Below, one piece after another: positions 8,159-17,145 of a stretch of 64,000 bases of DNA (position 1 is its first letter; every line of letters starts with the position of its first letter). The stretch covers positions 503,500 through 567,499 of the forward strand of contig NZ_JAPQER010000001.1 in assembly GCF_026735135.1 (NCBI RefSeq). Direction: 5' to 3'. The notes beneath the pieces were generated by a model that saw nothing but the letters and a program-made list of their open reading frames with translations, was not told where the DNA came from and did no database searches. This stretch comes from Clostridium aestuarii (lineage in GTDB: Bacteria > Bacillota > Clostridia > Clostridiales > Clostridiaceae). A program made the position numbers and the translations under genes.

Positions 8159-9208
8159 TTAAGCATCTTTATTAGTATTTTCATTTTTTATAATATCTAT
8201 TATTTTTTTTGCTGCACCTTCATCTGTAATCAATATATTTTTTGAATTATATCTTTGAACAGAAATAATAGCTTCTGCTTTGCTTTCTCCACCTGCTATG
8301 GCTATTAGTAATTTTATTTTCTTAGTATCTTCACTCTTTATTCCAGCAGTTGGAGTAGAAACTACAATTTGTCCCTTTCTATTGAAATAACATCCAAACG
8401 CTTCTCCTACTGCACCTTTTTTACTTAATTCATTTATTTTACTATCATCTATTCCTCTTCTTTTTGCCATTTCATCAGCTTTTCCAACACCGTATATCAG
8501 AATATCGGCTTTATGAATATACTCTATTACTTCTTTGATGCTTTCTTCATGAAATATAGCAAATAATTCTTTATAATCTACACTTTCCATAAGTTGAAGC
8601 ATTTTATAATCTGCTGATAATTTATCTGCAAGTTTAGCAGCTAATGTATTAGCTTGAATCTGAACACTTCTACCAAGTCCGCCTCTTGCAGGCACTACCA
8701 AAATGTCTTTATATTCGTTTGTTCTAGTTACATTATCAACTATTTTTTTTATGGTAGTTCCACCAGTTAAAGCTATTATATAATTATTTTTTATAATTGT
8801 TTTTAAAAAATTAGCTGAAGTTCTCCCTATTTGATCTAGAACAAGTTCATTTTCATCAACATTTCCTGGAACAACTATAACTTTTTTTAGATTTAAATGT
8901 TTTTCTATGAATTTTTCCATTTCTGATAAACCTTTTAAATCATGTACAAATTCTTTTAATTTTTCTAATACTTCTCTTCCTTCATCAGTTATTGTCATTC
9001 CATAACTTTTTACATCTACCAAATTTTGTTTTTTAAAAAAATTAACTTCTGTTCTTACTATCCTTTCGCCAATTCCTAAATAACTAGCAAGCATTCTTCT
9101 ACCTATTGGCTGATTATAGTAAATTGTAGTTAATATGTCATATCGCTTTTCTAATAGTTCTAAAACTTCTGGAACTATTTTCTTTTGTATTTCCAAATCA
9201 AATTTCAA
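8159..9208 (-). CDS. cggR: Central glycolytic genes regulator (SorC/DeoR family)
   Basis: A SorC-family repressor of about 349 residues. It has an N-terminal helix-turn-helix (GRRMLASYLGIGERIVRTEV, near residues 36-55) and a large sugar-phosphate-binding domain (ALTGGTTIKKIV, PARGGLGRS). Relatives bind fructose-1,6-bisphosphate and release the gap operon. I chose a TTG start at 9208: GAGGTG at 9215-9220 is 6 bases upstream, and the resulting start MKFDLEIQKK matches the family. The open frame runs on to 9277, but those extra codons are operator and promoter DNA. It is adjacent to gap and autoregulated by inference. Confidence 0.92.
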   Translation of the reverse strand: MKFDLEIQKKIVPEVLELLEKRYDILTTIYYNQPIGRRMLASYLGIGERIVRTEVNFFKKQNLVDVKSYGMTITDEGREVLEKLKEFVHDLKGLSEMEKFIEKHLNLKKVIVVPGNVDENELVLDQIGRTSANFLKTIIKNNYIIALTGGTTIKKIVDNVTRTNEYKDILVVPARGGLGRSVQIQANTLAAKLADKLSADYKMLQLMESVDYKELFAIFHEESIKEVIEYIHKADILIYGVGKADEMAKRRGIDDSKINELSKKGAVGEAFGCYFNRKGQIVVSTPTAGIKSEDTKKIKLLIAIAGGESKAEAIISVQRYNSKNILITDEGAAKKIIDIIKNENTNKDA

Positions 9209-9223
9209 ATCGAACACCTCTTT

Positions 9224-9260
9224 GGTCATCCAACGTCCCGCTTGTTTGATTGTTGTCCCA
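9224..9260 (-). promoter_or_regulatory. CggR operator of cggR-gap
   Basis: Minus strand TGGGAC and CGGGAC boxes start 20 bases apart, and the second is followed by GTTGGA-TGAC. This fits the B. subtilis CggR operator consensus and spacing. It lies between the -10 box and the cggR ribosome-binding site, and inside the overlong version of the cggR open frame. Confidence 0.8.
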
Positions 9261-9265
9261 CTTCT

Positions 9266-9294
9266 ATTATAAATCAAATATTATTTTTTTTAAA
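9266..9294 (-). promoter_or_regulatory. Sigma-A promoter of cggR-gap
   Basis: Minus strand -10 TATAAT (9266-9271), 17-base spacer, weak -35 TTTAAA (9289-9294). The start of transcription falls at the upstream edge of the operator. Confidence 0.7.
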
Positions 9295-9385
9295 GGTATT
9301 TTACGAAAATATTGTTAATTTTTTATGATATCTACATTTATTTTTACAAAAAAAATAAAATATATTCAAAAAAAAGAAAAGATAT

Positions 9386-10756
9386 TTAAAATCTTTTCCT
9401 TTTACTAGAAGATTTAATGCTCATTTCTTCTCTATATTTAGCTACAGTTCTTCTAGAAATATTAATATTTTTTTCTTTTAAAATGTCACATATTTTTTGA
9501 TCTGAAAGAGGTTTTTTCTTATTCTCATCTTCTATAAGTTTTTGTATTTCTTTTTTTATTATTTTGTTTGATATCCCCTCAAAACTATCTATTTGGGAAA
9601 TTCCTGTAGTAAACAAATCTTTTATTTTAATTGTACCTTTATGAGTATGAATATATTTTTCTCTTATAGCTCTACTTACTGTAGATTCATGCACTCCTAA
9701 ATCATCTGCAATTTCTTTTAATGTCATGGGTTTTAAATATTCTTCTCCATATTCAAAATAATCTTTTTGTAATTCTAATATTTTTTCTATAATATTGTAT
9801 ATTGTACTTTCTCTTTGATTAATACTTTTTATTAAAAACATAGCACTATTCAATTTATTCTTTACAAATTGTACAGTATCCTTATCTTGCTGACTATTAA
9901 TAATAGATTTATATAATTTATTTATATTCAATTTCGGAATAGCACCATCATTCATTATTATACAATATTCTCCATTTATCTTTCTTATATATGCTTCTGG
10001 AACTATATATTTGGTTTCTTCTCCTGTATAAAAACCTCTTGATGGCTTAGGTTCTAGTGATTTAATAATATCACCATATTCTTGAGCTTTTTTGACATCT
10101 ATCCTTAATTCTTTTGCAATTACATTATATTTATTTTCAGCTAATAACTCTAAATATTTATCTATTATTACGAATAAATCGTTATCTATTAATGATTTCT
10201 GTTGCAATTGTATTTTTAAACATTCTTTAATATCTCTTGCAGCTATTCCATCCGGTTCCAATGACTGCACTATTTTTAAACACTTTTCTGACAATTCTTT
10301 ACCTACTTCTAATTCTTCAACTATTTCATCTATACTAATATCTAAATATCCTCTTGCATCAATATTTTCTATCATATATTTGCATATAGATTTTATATAT
10401 TCAGGTTCATTTAATTCTAATATTTGTTCTTGCAAAAACTCTTTTAGAGATTTTTTTGCGCTAATAAAGTTAAACGGTGATGCCATTTCCTCATCTCTAT
10501 CATAATTTACATGATAATTATAATTATCACCTTCAATAGATTTTATAAACTTCTTATAATCAAAATCATCATCTAATTTATTATTTTCATTTTTTTTATA
10601 CTCAGCATCAATTACAGGATTTTCCTGTAATTCTTTTTCTATATAATTCTGAAGTTCAAAATTCGACATTTGAAGCAATTGAACTGACAGCTGCATTTGT
10701 TGTGTCATTATTAATTTTTGTTCTTGAGTTAAATTTAATTTAAACTCCATCTTCAT
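9386..10756 (-). CDS. rpoN: RNA polymerase sigma-54 factor
   Basis: About 456 residues. The Gln/Leu-rich N-terminal activator region (LTQEQKLIMTQQMQLSVQLL) is followed by the core-binding region. The helix-turn-helix ADDLGVHESTVSRAIREKY is near residue 350, and the RpoN box ISRRTVAKYREEM is near the C-terminus. It directs polymerase to -24/-12 promoters with an ATP-dependent activator. A GTG further upstream (10768) overlaps the ribosome-binding site GGTGAG, so the ATG at 10756 is preferred; an ATG two codons later is also possible. It sits just upstream of cggR, as in other clostridia. No -24/-12 promoter was recognised in this window. Confidence 0.96.
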   Translation of the reverse strand: MKMEFKLNLTQEQKLIMTQQMQLSVQLLQMSNFELQNYIEKELQENPVIDAEYKKNENNKLDDDFDYKKFIKSIEGDNYNYHVNYDRDEEMASPFNFISAKKSLKEFLQEQILELNEPEYIKSICKYMIENIDARGYLDISIDEIVEELEVGKELSEKCLKIVQSLEPDGIAARDIKECLKIQLQQKSLIDNDLFVIIDKYLELLAENKYNVIAKELRIDVKKAQEYGDIIKSLEPKPSRGFYTGEETKYIVPEAYIRKINGEYCIIMNDGAIPKLNINKLYKSIINSQQDKDTVQFVKNKLNSAMFLIKSINQRESTIYNIIEKILELQKDYFEYGEEYLKPMTLKEIADDLGVHESTVSRAIREKYIHTHKGTIKIKDLFTTGISQIDSFEGISNKIIKKEIQKLIEDENKKKPLSDQKICDILKEKNINISRRTVAKYREEMSIKSSSKRKRF

Positions 10757-10901
10757 AATTCTCACCACTTTATGTATATTACTTTATTTACATTATAACA
10801 TAAAAACGGTTACAGAAAAATAATTTAAAACTTAAAGTCAGACTTTATTTTCAATAAAAATCATTAATTACCATTATTTGTAGCAAAAATAGTTTGTACA
10901 T

Positions 10902-10940
10902 AAAAAGCATTGATATAAAAAATTTACATCAATGCTTTTT
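10902..10940 (-). terminator. Terminator after the DegV gene
   Basis: 13-bp stem (AAAAAGCATTGAT) with a 13-base loop and T-run on the minus strand, 33 bases past the DegV stop codon. Confidence 0.85.
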
Positions 10941-10972
10941 CACTGTATCATTATGCTTTTTAATAGTAATTT

Positions 10973-11815
10973 CTAGTTATAATCTTCTATATACGCTATT
11001 CCACACGCATTAGGTCCTGAATGTGTTCCTACTACACATCCTACTTCACATTCTATAAAATCACTTTTTCTCTTAATTAATTCATTTCTAATTTGAATAC
11101 GAATATCTTCATTATCTATGTGGAGTAATATACTAGTTTCATCATTATTTAATGTATTTTCCTCTAATTTTTTTAAAATAATTCTTATGGCCTTCTTGGT
11201 TCCTCTAACTTTATCAACAACTGCCATTTCCCCATCTACAACTGCTAGAATCAATTTTATTCCCAAAAAATTCCCTATCATTCCAGCAGTTTTAGAAAGC
11301 CTTCCACCTTTCACTAGGTGATCTAGACTAGCAAAGGCATATGCATTTTTAACATGCGGTAGTGTTTCTTTAATTTTTTCTTCAATTTGATATATATTAC
11401 ATTTTTGTTTCTTTAGTTGAGCTGCCTTAATTACCAATAACCCTAATCCTGATGTAACATTTAAACTATCTATAACTACTATATCATCAGTTTCTAACAT
11501 TTCTTTAGCAATACAAGCTGATTGATATGTTCCACTCATTTTAGAAGAAATATGTATGGAGACTATTCTATAGCCTTCTTCCAAATATTTTTTATAACAC
11601 TGATAAAATCTGTGTGGATTAATTTGAGCAGTATTAGGAAAAATATCTTTTTCTTTAATTCTTCTTAAAAATTCATGTATTTCTATGTCTACACCATCTA
11701 AATAACTTTTTTCTCCGAAATTAACCACTAAAGGTAATACTTCTATATCATACTTCTCTATAATTTCTCTATTTAAGTCACATGTACTATCAGTAATAAT
11801 CTTAATCTTTTCCAT
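10973..11815 (-). CDS. DegV family fatty-acid-binding protein
   Basis: 280 residues, the usual DegV length. The family hallmark IITDSTCDLN is at the N-terminus. ISSKMSGTYQSA near 97 and the S/T-rich lipid pocket elements GTHSGPNACGIAY at the end are also present. DegV proteins (FakB type) hold a fatty acid for phosphorylation by FakA, or bind other lipids. No FakA partner is in the window, so the exact ligand is open. It lies 10 bases after trmL and is probably co-transcribed with it. Confidence 0.9.
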   Translation of the reverse strand: MEKIKIITDSTCDLNREIIEKYDIEVLPLVVNFGEKSYLDGVDIEIHEFLRRIKEKDIFPNTAQINPHRFYQCYKKYLEEGYRIVSIHISSKMSGTYQSACIAKEMLETDDIVVIDSLNVTSGLGLLVIKAAQLKKQKCNIYQIEEKIKETLPHVKNAYAFASLDHLVKGGRLSKTAGMIGNFLGIKLILAVVDGEMAVVDKVRGTKKAIRIILKKLEENTLNNDETSILLHIDNEDIRIQIRNELIKRKSDFIECEVGCVVGTHSGPNACGIAYIEDYN

Positions 11816-11825
11816 AGCTTCCCTC

Positions 11826-12311
11826 CTACTTCATTTTTGGAAAGCCTATCTGTCTCAAAGCTTCATAAGTTACGATAGCTACAGTATTGGAAAGATTTAA
11901 AGATCTTGTAGTAGATTTCACCATAGGAACTCTAATACGATTTTCAACATATTTATCTCTAATATAATCTGGTAGTCCTGACGACTCCCTTCCAAAGACA
12001 ATAAAATCTCCTTGTTTATATTGAACTTCATCATGATGATATTTACTTTCTTTTGTAGTTGATAAATATATTGTAGCATCAGGATATTTTTCAATCATAT
12101 CATCAAAAGATTCATGCACTTCTAAATCTAAGTGAGGCCAATAATCAAGTCCAGCTCTTTTAACTTGTTTATCATCTAATTCAAAACCTAATGGTTTTAT
12201 TAAATGCAGTCTACTATTAGTTAAATAACAAGTTCTTCCAATATTACCTGTATTCTGAGGTATTTCTGGTTGAAATAAAACTATATGTAAATTTGGTATA
12301 TTATTTTTCAT
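11826..12311 (-). CDS. trmL: tRNA (cytidine(34)-2'-O)-methyltransferase
   Basis: 161 residues from the ATG at 12311, which follows GAGGGGG by 7 bases. The open frame extends 11 codons upstream without a second site. It is a SPOUT-fold RNA methyltransferase: PEIPQNTGNIGRTC near 15, FGRESSGLP near 105 and the knot region SLNLSNTVAIVTYEAL near 140. Family members methylate the wobble base of leucine tRNAs using S-adenosylmethionine, and act as dimers in the cytosol. Confidence 0.93.
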   Translation of the reverse strand: MKNNIPNLHIVLFQPEIPQNTGNIGRTCYLTNSRLHLIKPLGFELDDKQVKRAGLDYWPHLDLEVHESFDDMIEKYPDATIYLSTTKESKYHHDEVQYKQGDFIVFGRESSGLPDYIRDKYVENRIRVPMVKSTTRSLNLSNTVAIVTYEALRQIGFPKMK

Positions 12312-12393
12312 CTTTATTCCCCCTCTATAAAACACCACACACATATATATATTACCTTAATTACAAGATAAGGTAAAGCATAAAAAAGTATAA

Positions 12394-13404
12394 CTATATT
12401 ATATAATCTATATTACCATTTTTAAAATATCTTTCTATATTTTCTTTAAAAAATTCTTCCATACGTTTAAATTCATCTTTTCTATATACATATTTTCCAT
12501 ATCCAAATTGACCATATTTAAATTTCCTAATTTCCTCTTCCATTGGAAGCATAGTTTTTGGAAATATATTTATAATATTTTCTTTTGCTCGTTTAGTGAA
12601 TCTATGAGAAATTATCTCAAATCTTATTTTTTTATCCTTAAAAATATCAGCTACCTTAATCAAAAGTTGTAGATATTGATTTTCCCATTTATTACATAAA
12701 AATACAGGCGCAATTATAAAGCCTAACTCATATCCACTTTCACTAATTTTATATGCAGCTTCCAACCTTTTTTGTAAACATGGTGTCCTATGTTCATATA
12801 CTTTTATAATTTCATCTGTATTAATACTAAATCTTATCATAGTTTTTCCATTATGTTCTATATTAAGCAAATTATCTACATCTGTATATTTTGTTACAAA
12901 TCTAAACTTCGAATATTCATTTTTACTAAAATATTTAATAGCAGCTTCTAATGCACCACTATATCCCTCTATAGGTACTGGATCAGAAGTTGCTGCTCCT
13001 TCAAATATAGTTATTTCTGGTTTTCTCTTTTCTATGTACTCTCCAGCTTTATTCAAAATTTCTTGTAGATTTGTATGTATTTTTATATACGGCTTCTTAC
13101 CCATCTGAGTATTAAGATAACAATATTCACACATTCCCATACACCCACTTACAAGTGGCAACTGATAATGTGCTGATGGTTTACATGATTGAAATTCTAA
13201 AGTTTTTCTTTCTCCAACCACCAAAGTATTCTTTCCTTCACCATATTTTTCACTAGGAGTTGATCCAGGTATTCCTGTTATACGCCCACTTTTAGAAAAC
13301 ATTATTTCAACATTTTTGTTATTTTTAAATTTATGAAATAACTCTTTTCCAAGTCCATACTCTATAACTTTTTTTTCAAAAATAACTCTTTTAGGTTCAA
13401 ACAT
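12394..13404 (-). CDS. splB: Spore photoproduct lyase (radical SAM), active-site Cys replaced
   Basis: 336 residues from the ATG at 13404, which follows GGAGAGG by 5 bases. The radical-SAM cluster is GCMGMCEYCYL (Cys88, Cys92, Cys95), with the two tyrosines used in radical transfer. The body matches SplB: RFVTKYTDVDNLL, FSINTDEI, SHRFTKRAKE. The enzyme splits spore photoproduct thymine dimers during germination. Odd point: the segment that reads AACTSD in the Bacillus/Geobacillus enzymes reads GAATSDP here, so the hydrogen-donor Cys is Ala138. The codon is GCA at 12991-12993. A sigma-G promoter lies at 13435-13465. Confidence 0.92.
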   Translation of the reverse strand: MFEPKRVIFEKKVIEYGLGKELFHKFKNNKNVEIMFSKSGRITGIPGSTPSEKYGEGKNTLVVGERKTLEFQSCKPSAHYQLPLVSGCMGMCEYCYLNTQMGKKPYIKIHTNLQEILNKAGEYIEKRKPEITIFEGAATSDPVPIEGYSGALEAAIKYFSKNEYSKFRFVTKYTDVDNLLNIEHNGKTMIRFSINTDEIIKVYEHRTPCLQKRLEAAYKISESGYELGFIIAPVFLCNKWENQYLQLLIKVADIFKDKKIRFEIISHRFTKRAKENIINIFPKTMLPMEEEIRKFKYGQFGYGKYVYRKDEFKRMEEFFKENIERYFKNGNIDYII

Positions 13405-13434
13405 ACTATCCTCTCCTTTATTTTTAATCATGGA

Positions 13435-13465
13435 TAGTATGTCTTTAACCTATTTCACCTATACA
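13435..13465 (-). promoter_or_regulatory. Sigma-G promoter of spore photoproduct lyase
   Basis: Minus strand TGTATA (13460-13465), 18-base spacer, CATACTA (13435-13441). This is close to the forespore sigma-G consensus (TGnATA / CATACTA). Forespore expression is how splB is controlled in Bacillus. Confidence 0.75.
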
Positions 13466-13477
13466 ATTCTCATAGCA

Positions 13478-14293
13478 CTATAAAATAAATTTCTCTATAA
13501 CTTTTGCTATTCCATCGTTATTATTAGTATCAGTAATAAAATTAGCTTTACTCTTCACAAATTCTTCAGCATTACCCATAGCTACTCCCATTCCTGCATA
13601 CTCAATCATGGATAAATCATTCTCGTTATCTCCTATACACATAATTTCTTCTTTTTTTAAATCATAAAATCCAGCTAATACCTCTACAGCTTTCCCTTTA
13701 GAAGAATTTTTATTTATTATTTCAAAATTATTAATAGAAGAGCTCACTACTTCAAACTTATTTAAACCTTTTATTTCTTCTTTAGCTTTTCTTAAATTAT
13801 CATAATCCTTACTTAAGCATATGAATTTAAGAATATCATTATTGGAAAAAGCTCCTTCAAACTCGGGAAGTACTTTTAGCTTAATTTTCATATTATCTGG
13901 TAAACTATCATTTATCTTATAATAAAAATCTCCTTTTGAAAAAGGCTTATTAGAAATAATAGTATCGTATGTATTAAAACAACTTAAAAAATCATATTTT
14001 TTTATAATTGACCATATTATTTGACAATCTTCTTTATTTAATAATGATTGATATATAACTTCATCTCTATCTTTTTCTCTAATATACGAACCATTTGAAG
14101 CTATTATAGGTGCTTTTATTCCAATTAAATTAGCATAATATTTTGCTGAAATAAATAATCTCCCTGTACATATAGCTATCTTTACCCCTTTATCATGAGC
14201 TTTTTTTATAGCTTCTTTATTTCTAATACTGATTGTCTTTTCATCATTTAGCAGTGTACCATCCATATCTAAACATATTAACTTATATTCCAT
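13478..14293 (-). CDS. Cof-type HAD-IIB hydrolase
   Basis: 271 residues. Motif I is CLDMDGTLLND with nucleophile Asp9, motif II is the Thr/Ser in ICTGR, and motif III/IV is CIGDNENDLSMIEYAG. A C2B-type cap domain lies between motifs II and III. This group dephosphorylates small sugar phosphates, nucleotides or flavin precursors; the specific substrate cannot be read. AAGGAG lies 8 bases before the ATG. The neighbouring splB is 74 bases downstream with its own promoter. Confidence 0.9.
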   Translation of the reverse strand: MEYKLICLDMDGTLLNDEKTISIRNKEAIKKAHDKGVKIAICTGRLFISAKYYANLIGIKAPIIASNGSYIREKDRDEVIYQSLLNKEDCQIIWSIIKKYDFLSCFNTYDTIISNKPFSKGDFYYKINDSLPDNMKIKLKVLPEFEGAFSNNDILKFICLSKDYDNLRKAKEEIKGLNKFEVVSSSINNFEIINKNSSKGKAVEVLAGFYDLKKEEIMCIGDNENDLSMIEYAGMGVAMGNAEEFVKSKANFITDTNNNDGIAKVIEKFIL

Positions 14294-14473
14294 AGTATCA
14301 TCTCCTTAAAGTATTTTTCTCCACTTAATATATCTTCTTATACTTAATATGCCACTTTTTAAAATTACAATAAATAATTATATCATAAAACATATTTGTA
14401 TTTTATTATTATACTAGTATGAACTTCAACCTTTAATTTAATATACAGTTTAAAATTTTTCAAATAAAAATCA

Positions 14474-14508
14474 GGCTATAAATATAGTAGCTTCCTATAT
14501 TTATAGCC
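14474..14508 (-). terminator. Terminator of the VanW-family gene
   Basis: 14-bp perfect stem (GGCTATAAATATAG), 7-base loop, followed by a T-rich stretch on the minus strand. The 35 bases between it and the VanW stop hold no gene. Confidence 0.85.
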
Positions 14509-14542
14509 TTTAAATTTTATTTAAATTAAAGAATTCAACTTA

Positions 14543-15922
14543 TTAAATCTTCTTAGTTCCTTTTTTAGTTATTCCATTTACTACCACATAATAATCTTTA
14601 TAAATCAGTTCTTTATTTATTGTCTTACCATTCTCTATAGTATTTCGATATACTTTAACTCTATATCCAGTATGAGCCTTTCTCATTACTTCATATTTTC
14701 CTTCTGGAAGACTTGGATTATCTTGATATTGTATTTTAGGTTCTATCTTTTCATATAAATCTGTTGTTATAGTATACTTTCTTTTATTTAATTCAGAATT
14801 TGAATAAATATTAAAATACACATTTTTGTTTTTAATATACCCTTGTATATATATAGGCTTATCAAGAGTATTTTTAAATTTCAAATCTATATTTCCCCAA
14901 TCTATAGTTGCATCCAATCCTAAACCAGCATAATGAGAAGGAAAGGTATGATGTACTCTTTCTGTTACTTTTAAGTTTGTTCTTAATATAGCCTGATATA
15001 ATGTTGTGGAAACTTGGCATATTCCACCTCCAAGTCCATATTCCATCTTTTTATTTACTATTACAGGAGCTGCTTTATATCCTCTATCTTTTGTTCTTTC
15101 TCCAACTATCTCATTAAAACTAAAAGCTTCACCTGGCATTAGTACTGTACCATTAATACTTCCAGTAGCTACTATTATGTTAGTAGATCTTTCTTCTGAA
15201 GACGATGTAAAATCTGTAGACCATCCAGTTAATTTTGTATTAATTGATTTTAATGCATTTTGTGTTACTTTTGATGACAAAATCTTAATAGGTGCTTCTA
15301 TATTAATGTCACTATTAGTTTGTTCATTTATTTTAGCTACAATTTCTTGTTTTAACTTATCTGATTCTAGCTCTGCACCTTTGACATCTGCAGTTGTTTT
15401 AAAACTACCATTTTCCATCTTAATTTTTGCATCTATAGGCTGCTTATTTATTTCTTTTTCCATGGATTTAATAGTATCTTCTATGGGTTTTTCATTATAT
15501 GAAAACTTAAGACTAAGTTCTTTGTTTTGAGGGTTTCTTATGAGTTTATACTTTTCTATCATATTTAAATTTTTACCATAAGTCAAAGCCTCATCTATAA
15601 CTTCATAAATATTGTATTTAGCATTCAACCCCGAATATCCTATAGTATAAGTTCTATTTGAAGTTTTAATATTTATTTTTCTTTTTAATACTTCATCTCC
15701 ATATTTTTCTCTTAAAATATTAATTGCTTCTTCTTTAGTTTTTCCTGTTAAATCAATATTTTTAATTATAACATTAGGAAAAATTACATTATTCCACTTT
15801 TGAGTAGTAAAATATACATAACTCATTGCTGCGGAGGCTCCAATTAAGCATATAGCTAAGAAGGAACTTAATAATTTCTTATTTTTTTTCTTTTTATTTG
15901 TATTTTTTTCTTTTCTACTCAT
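14543..15922 (-). CDS. VanW family protein with G5 domain, membrane anchored
   Basis: 459 residues from the ATG at 15922 (AGGAG 7 bases upstream). A Lys-rich cytoplasmic tail is followed by one membrane span (LLSSFLAICLIGASAAMSYV). Then come a peptidoglycan-binding-like region (about 60-225), the VanW domain (NGTVLMPGEAFSFNEIVG, GLGGGICQVSTTLYQ, about 250-370) and a G5-like domain at the C-terminus. It should act on or bind cell wall outside the membrane. VanW domains are common in clostridia, and their chemistry is not established. It is divergent from the M42 peptidase gene. Confidence 0.88.
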   Translation of the reverse strand: MSRKEKNTNKKKKNKKLLSSFLAICLIGASAAMSYVYFTTQKWNNVIFPNVIIKNIDLTGKTKEEAINILREKYGDEVLKRKINIKTSNRTYTIGYSGLNAKYNIYEVIDEALTYGKNLNMIEKYKLIRNPQNKELSLKFSYNEKPIEDTIKSMEKEINKQPIDAKIKMENGSFKTTADVKGAELESDKLKQEIVAKINEQTNSDINIEAPIKILSSKVTQNALKSINTKLTGWSTDFTSSSEERSTNIIVATGSINGTVLMPGEAFSFNEIVGERTKDRGYKAAPVIVNKKMEYGLGGGICQVSTTLYQAILRTNLKVTERVHHTFPSHYAGLGLDATIDWGNIDLKFKNTLDKPIYIQGYIKNKNVYFNIYSNSELNKRKYTITTDLYEKIEPKIQYQDNPSLPEGKYEVMRKAHTGYRVKVYRNTIENGKTINKELIYKDYYVVVNGITKKGTKKI

Positions 15923-16043
15923 GCCATTTCTCCTCTCTTTCTCGTTTATTATACTATAAAACACATAATAATTGCACTCGAAATGTTTTTCTCATTGGTT
16001 ATTAATTAAATTTATGCTAAAATTCATTTAAAGGAGTGATATT

Positions 16044-17084
16044 ATGCAATACAACGAAAATAAAATTAAATATTATTTAAAAAATATATTATCTACACCA
16101 AGCCCTTCTGGATATACTAATAAAGTAACTGATTATATCAAGGAAGAACTTTATATATTAAATATACCATTTATCACTACTAATAAAGGTGTCATAATAG
16201 TTACAATTGAAGGTAAAAATAATGCTCATCAAAGGACCTTCTCATCTCATGTTGATACACTAGGTGCTATGGTAAAAGAAATAAAACCTAACGGAACTCT
16301 AGCTATAACACCAATTGGTGGTTTTATGGGGAATTCTGTCGAAGGCGAAAATTGTCTTATTTTCACCTTAGACGATAAAACATATACTGGAACTATACAA
16401 ACTACAAAACCATCGGTACACATAAGTGGAGATGACGCTCGTGATCTTAAAAGAACTTCAGAAAATATGGAAGTAGTATTAGATGAAAAAATTTTCACCA
16501 AAGAAGATGTTGAAAAACTAGGAATAAATATTGGAGATTTCATAGCCTTTGATCCTAGAACTACATTTACCGAAAAAGGCTTTATCAAATCAAGGCATCT
16601 TGATGATAAAGCAAGTACCGCTGTAATTTTATATGCTATAAATTATATAATTGCTAATAATATAGAACTGCCTTATACAACTAATTTCTTTATAAGTAAC
16701 TATGAAGAAGTAGGGCATGGTGCTTCAGCAGCTATTCCAGAGCTAACTAAAGAATTCATATCTGTTGACATGGGCTGTCCTGGTCCTGGGCAAAACTCTT
16801 CAGAATACAGCGTATGTATATGTGCAAAAGATTCTTCTGGACCTTATGATTATGAATTAAGAAAAAAACTAATAAACATATGTAAAGAAAATAAAATCAA
16901 TTATAAAATAGATACTTATCCACACTATGGCTCAGATGCATCAGCTGCTCTTAGGTCTGGATGGGATATTAAAACTGCTTTAATAGGGCCTGGTGTTTTT
17001 GCATCTCACGCTTATGAAAGAACTCACATAGATTCGATTATGGCAACAGTTGATTTACTATTAAACTACTGTCAAAAAGAATAA
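16044..17084 (+). CDS. M42 family metallopeptidase (glutamyl/deblocking aminopeptidase type)
   Basis: 346 residues. Metal-binding and catalytic signatures of family M42 are visible: SSHVDTLGAMV (His), RHLDDKAST (bridging Asp), YEEVGHGAS (catalytic Glu and ligand Glu), SVDMGCPG, and SHAYERTHIDS (last His). The region between the first His and Asp is the dimerisation/tetrahedral-assembly domain. It acts in the cytosol on short peptides. AAGGAG lies 7 bases before the ATG. It shares a bidirectional terminator with the convergent gene at 17146. Confidence 0.93.
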   Translation: MQYNENKIKYYLKNILSTPSPSGYTNKVTDYIKEELYILNIPFITTNKGVIIVTIEGKNNAHQRTFSSHVDTLGAMVKEIKPNGTLAITPIGGFMGNSVEGENCLIFTLDDKTYTGTIQTTKPSVHISGDDARDLKRTSENMEVVLDEKIFTKEDVEKLGINIGDFIAFDPRTTFTEKGFIKSRHLDDKASTAVILYAINYIIANNIELPYTTNFFISNYEEVGHGASAAIPELTKEFISVDMGCPGPGQNSSEYSVCICAKDSSGPYDYELRKKLINICKENKINYKIDTYPHYGSDASAALRSGWDIKTALIGPGVFASHAYERTHIDSIMATVDLLLNYCQKE

Positions 17085-17106
17085 ACCTAGATTTGTTTTT
17101 ATTCTT

Positions 17107-17141
17107 AAAAAACCTACACATTTTATACGTGTAGGTTTTTT
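17107..17141. terminator. Bidirectional terminator between M42 peptidase and DNRLRE gene
   Basis: 13-bp stem (AAAAAACCTACAC and complement) with A- and T-runs on both sides. It serves both convergent genes. Confidence 0.88.
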
Positions 17142-17145
17142 ATCA

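Noticed and set aside
9386..10756. Sigma-54 promoters controlled by the resident rpoN
   Set aside because: I looked for TGGCAC-N5-TTGCA in the intergenic regions and found no convincing match.
15006..15530. 174-codon plus-strand open frame inside the VanW gene
   Set aside because: Fully antisense to a well-supported coding region and lacks recognisable domains.
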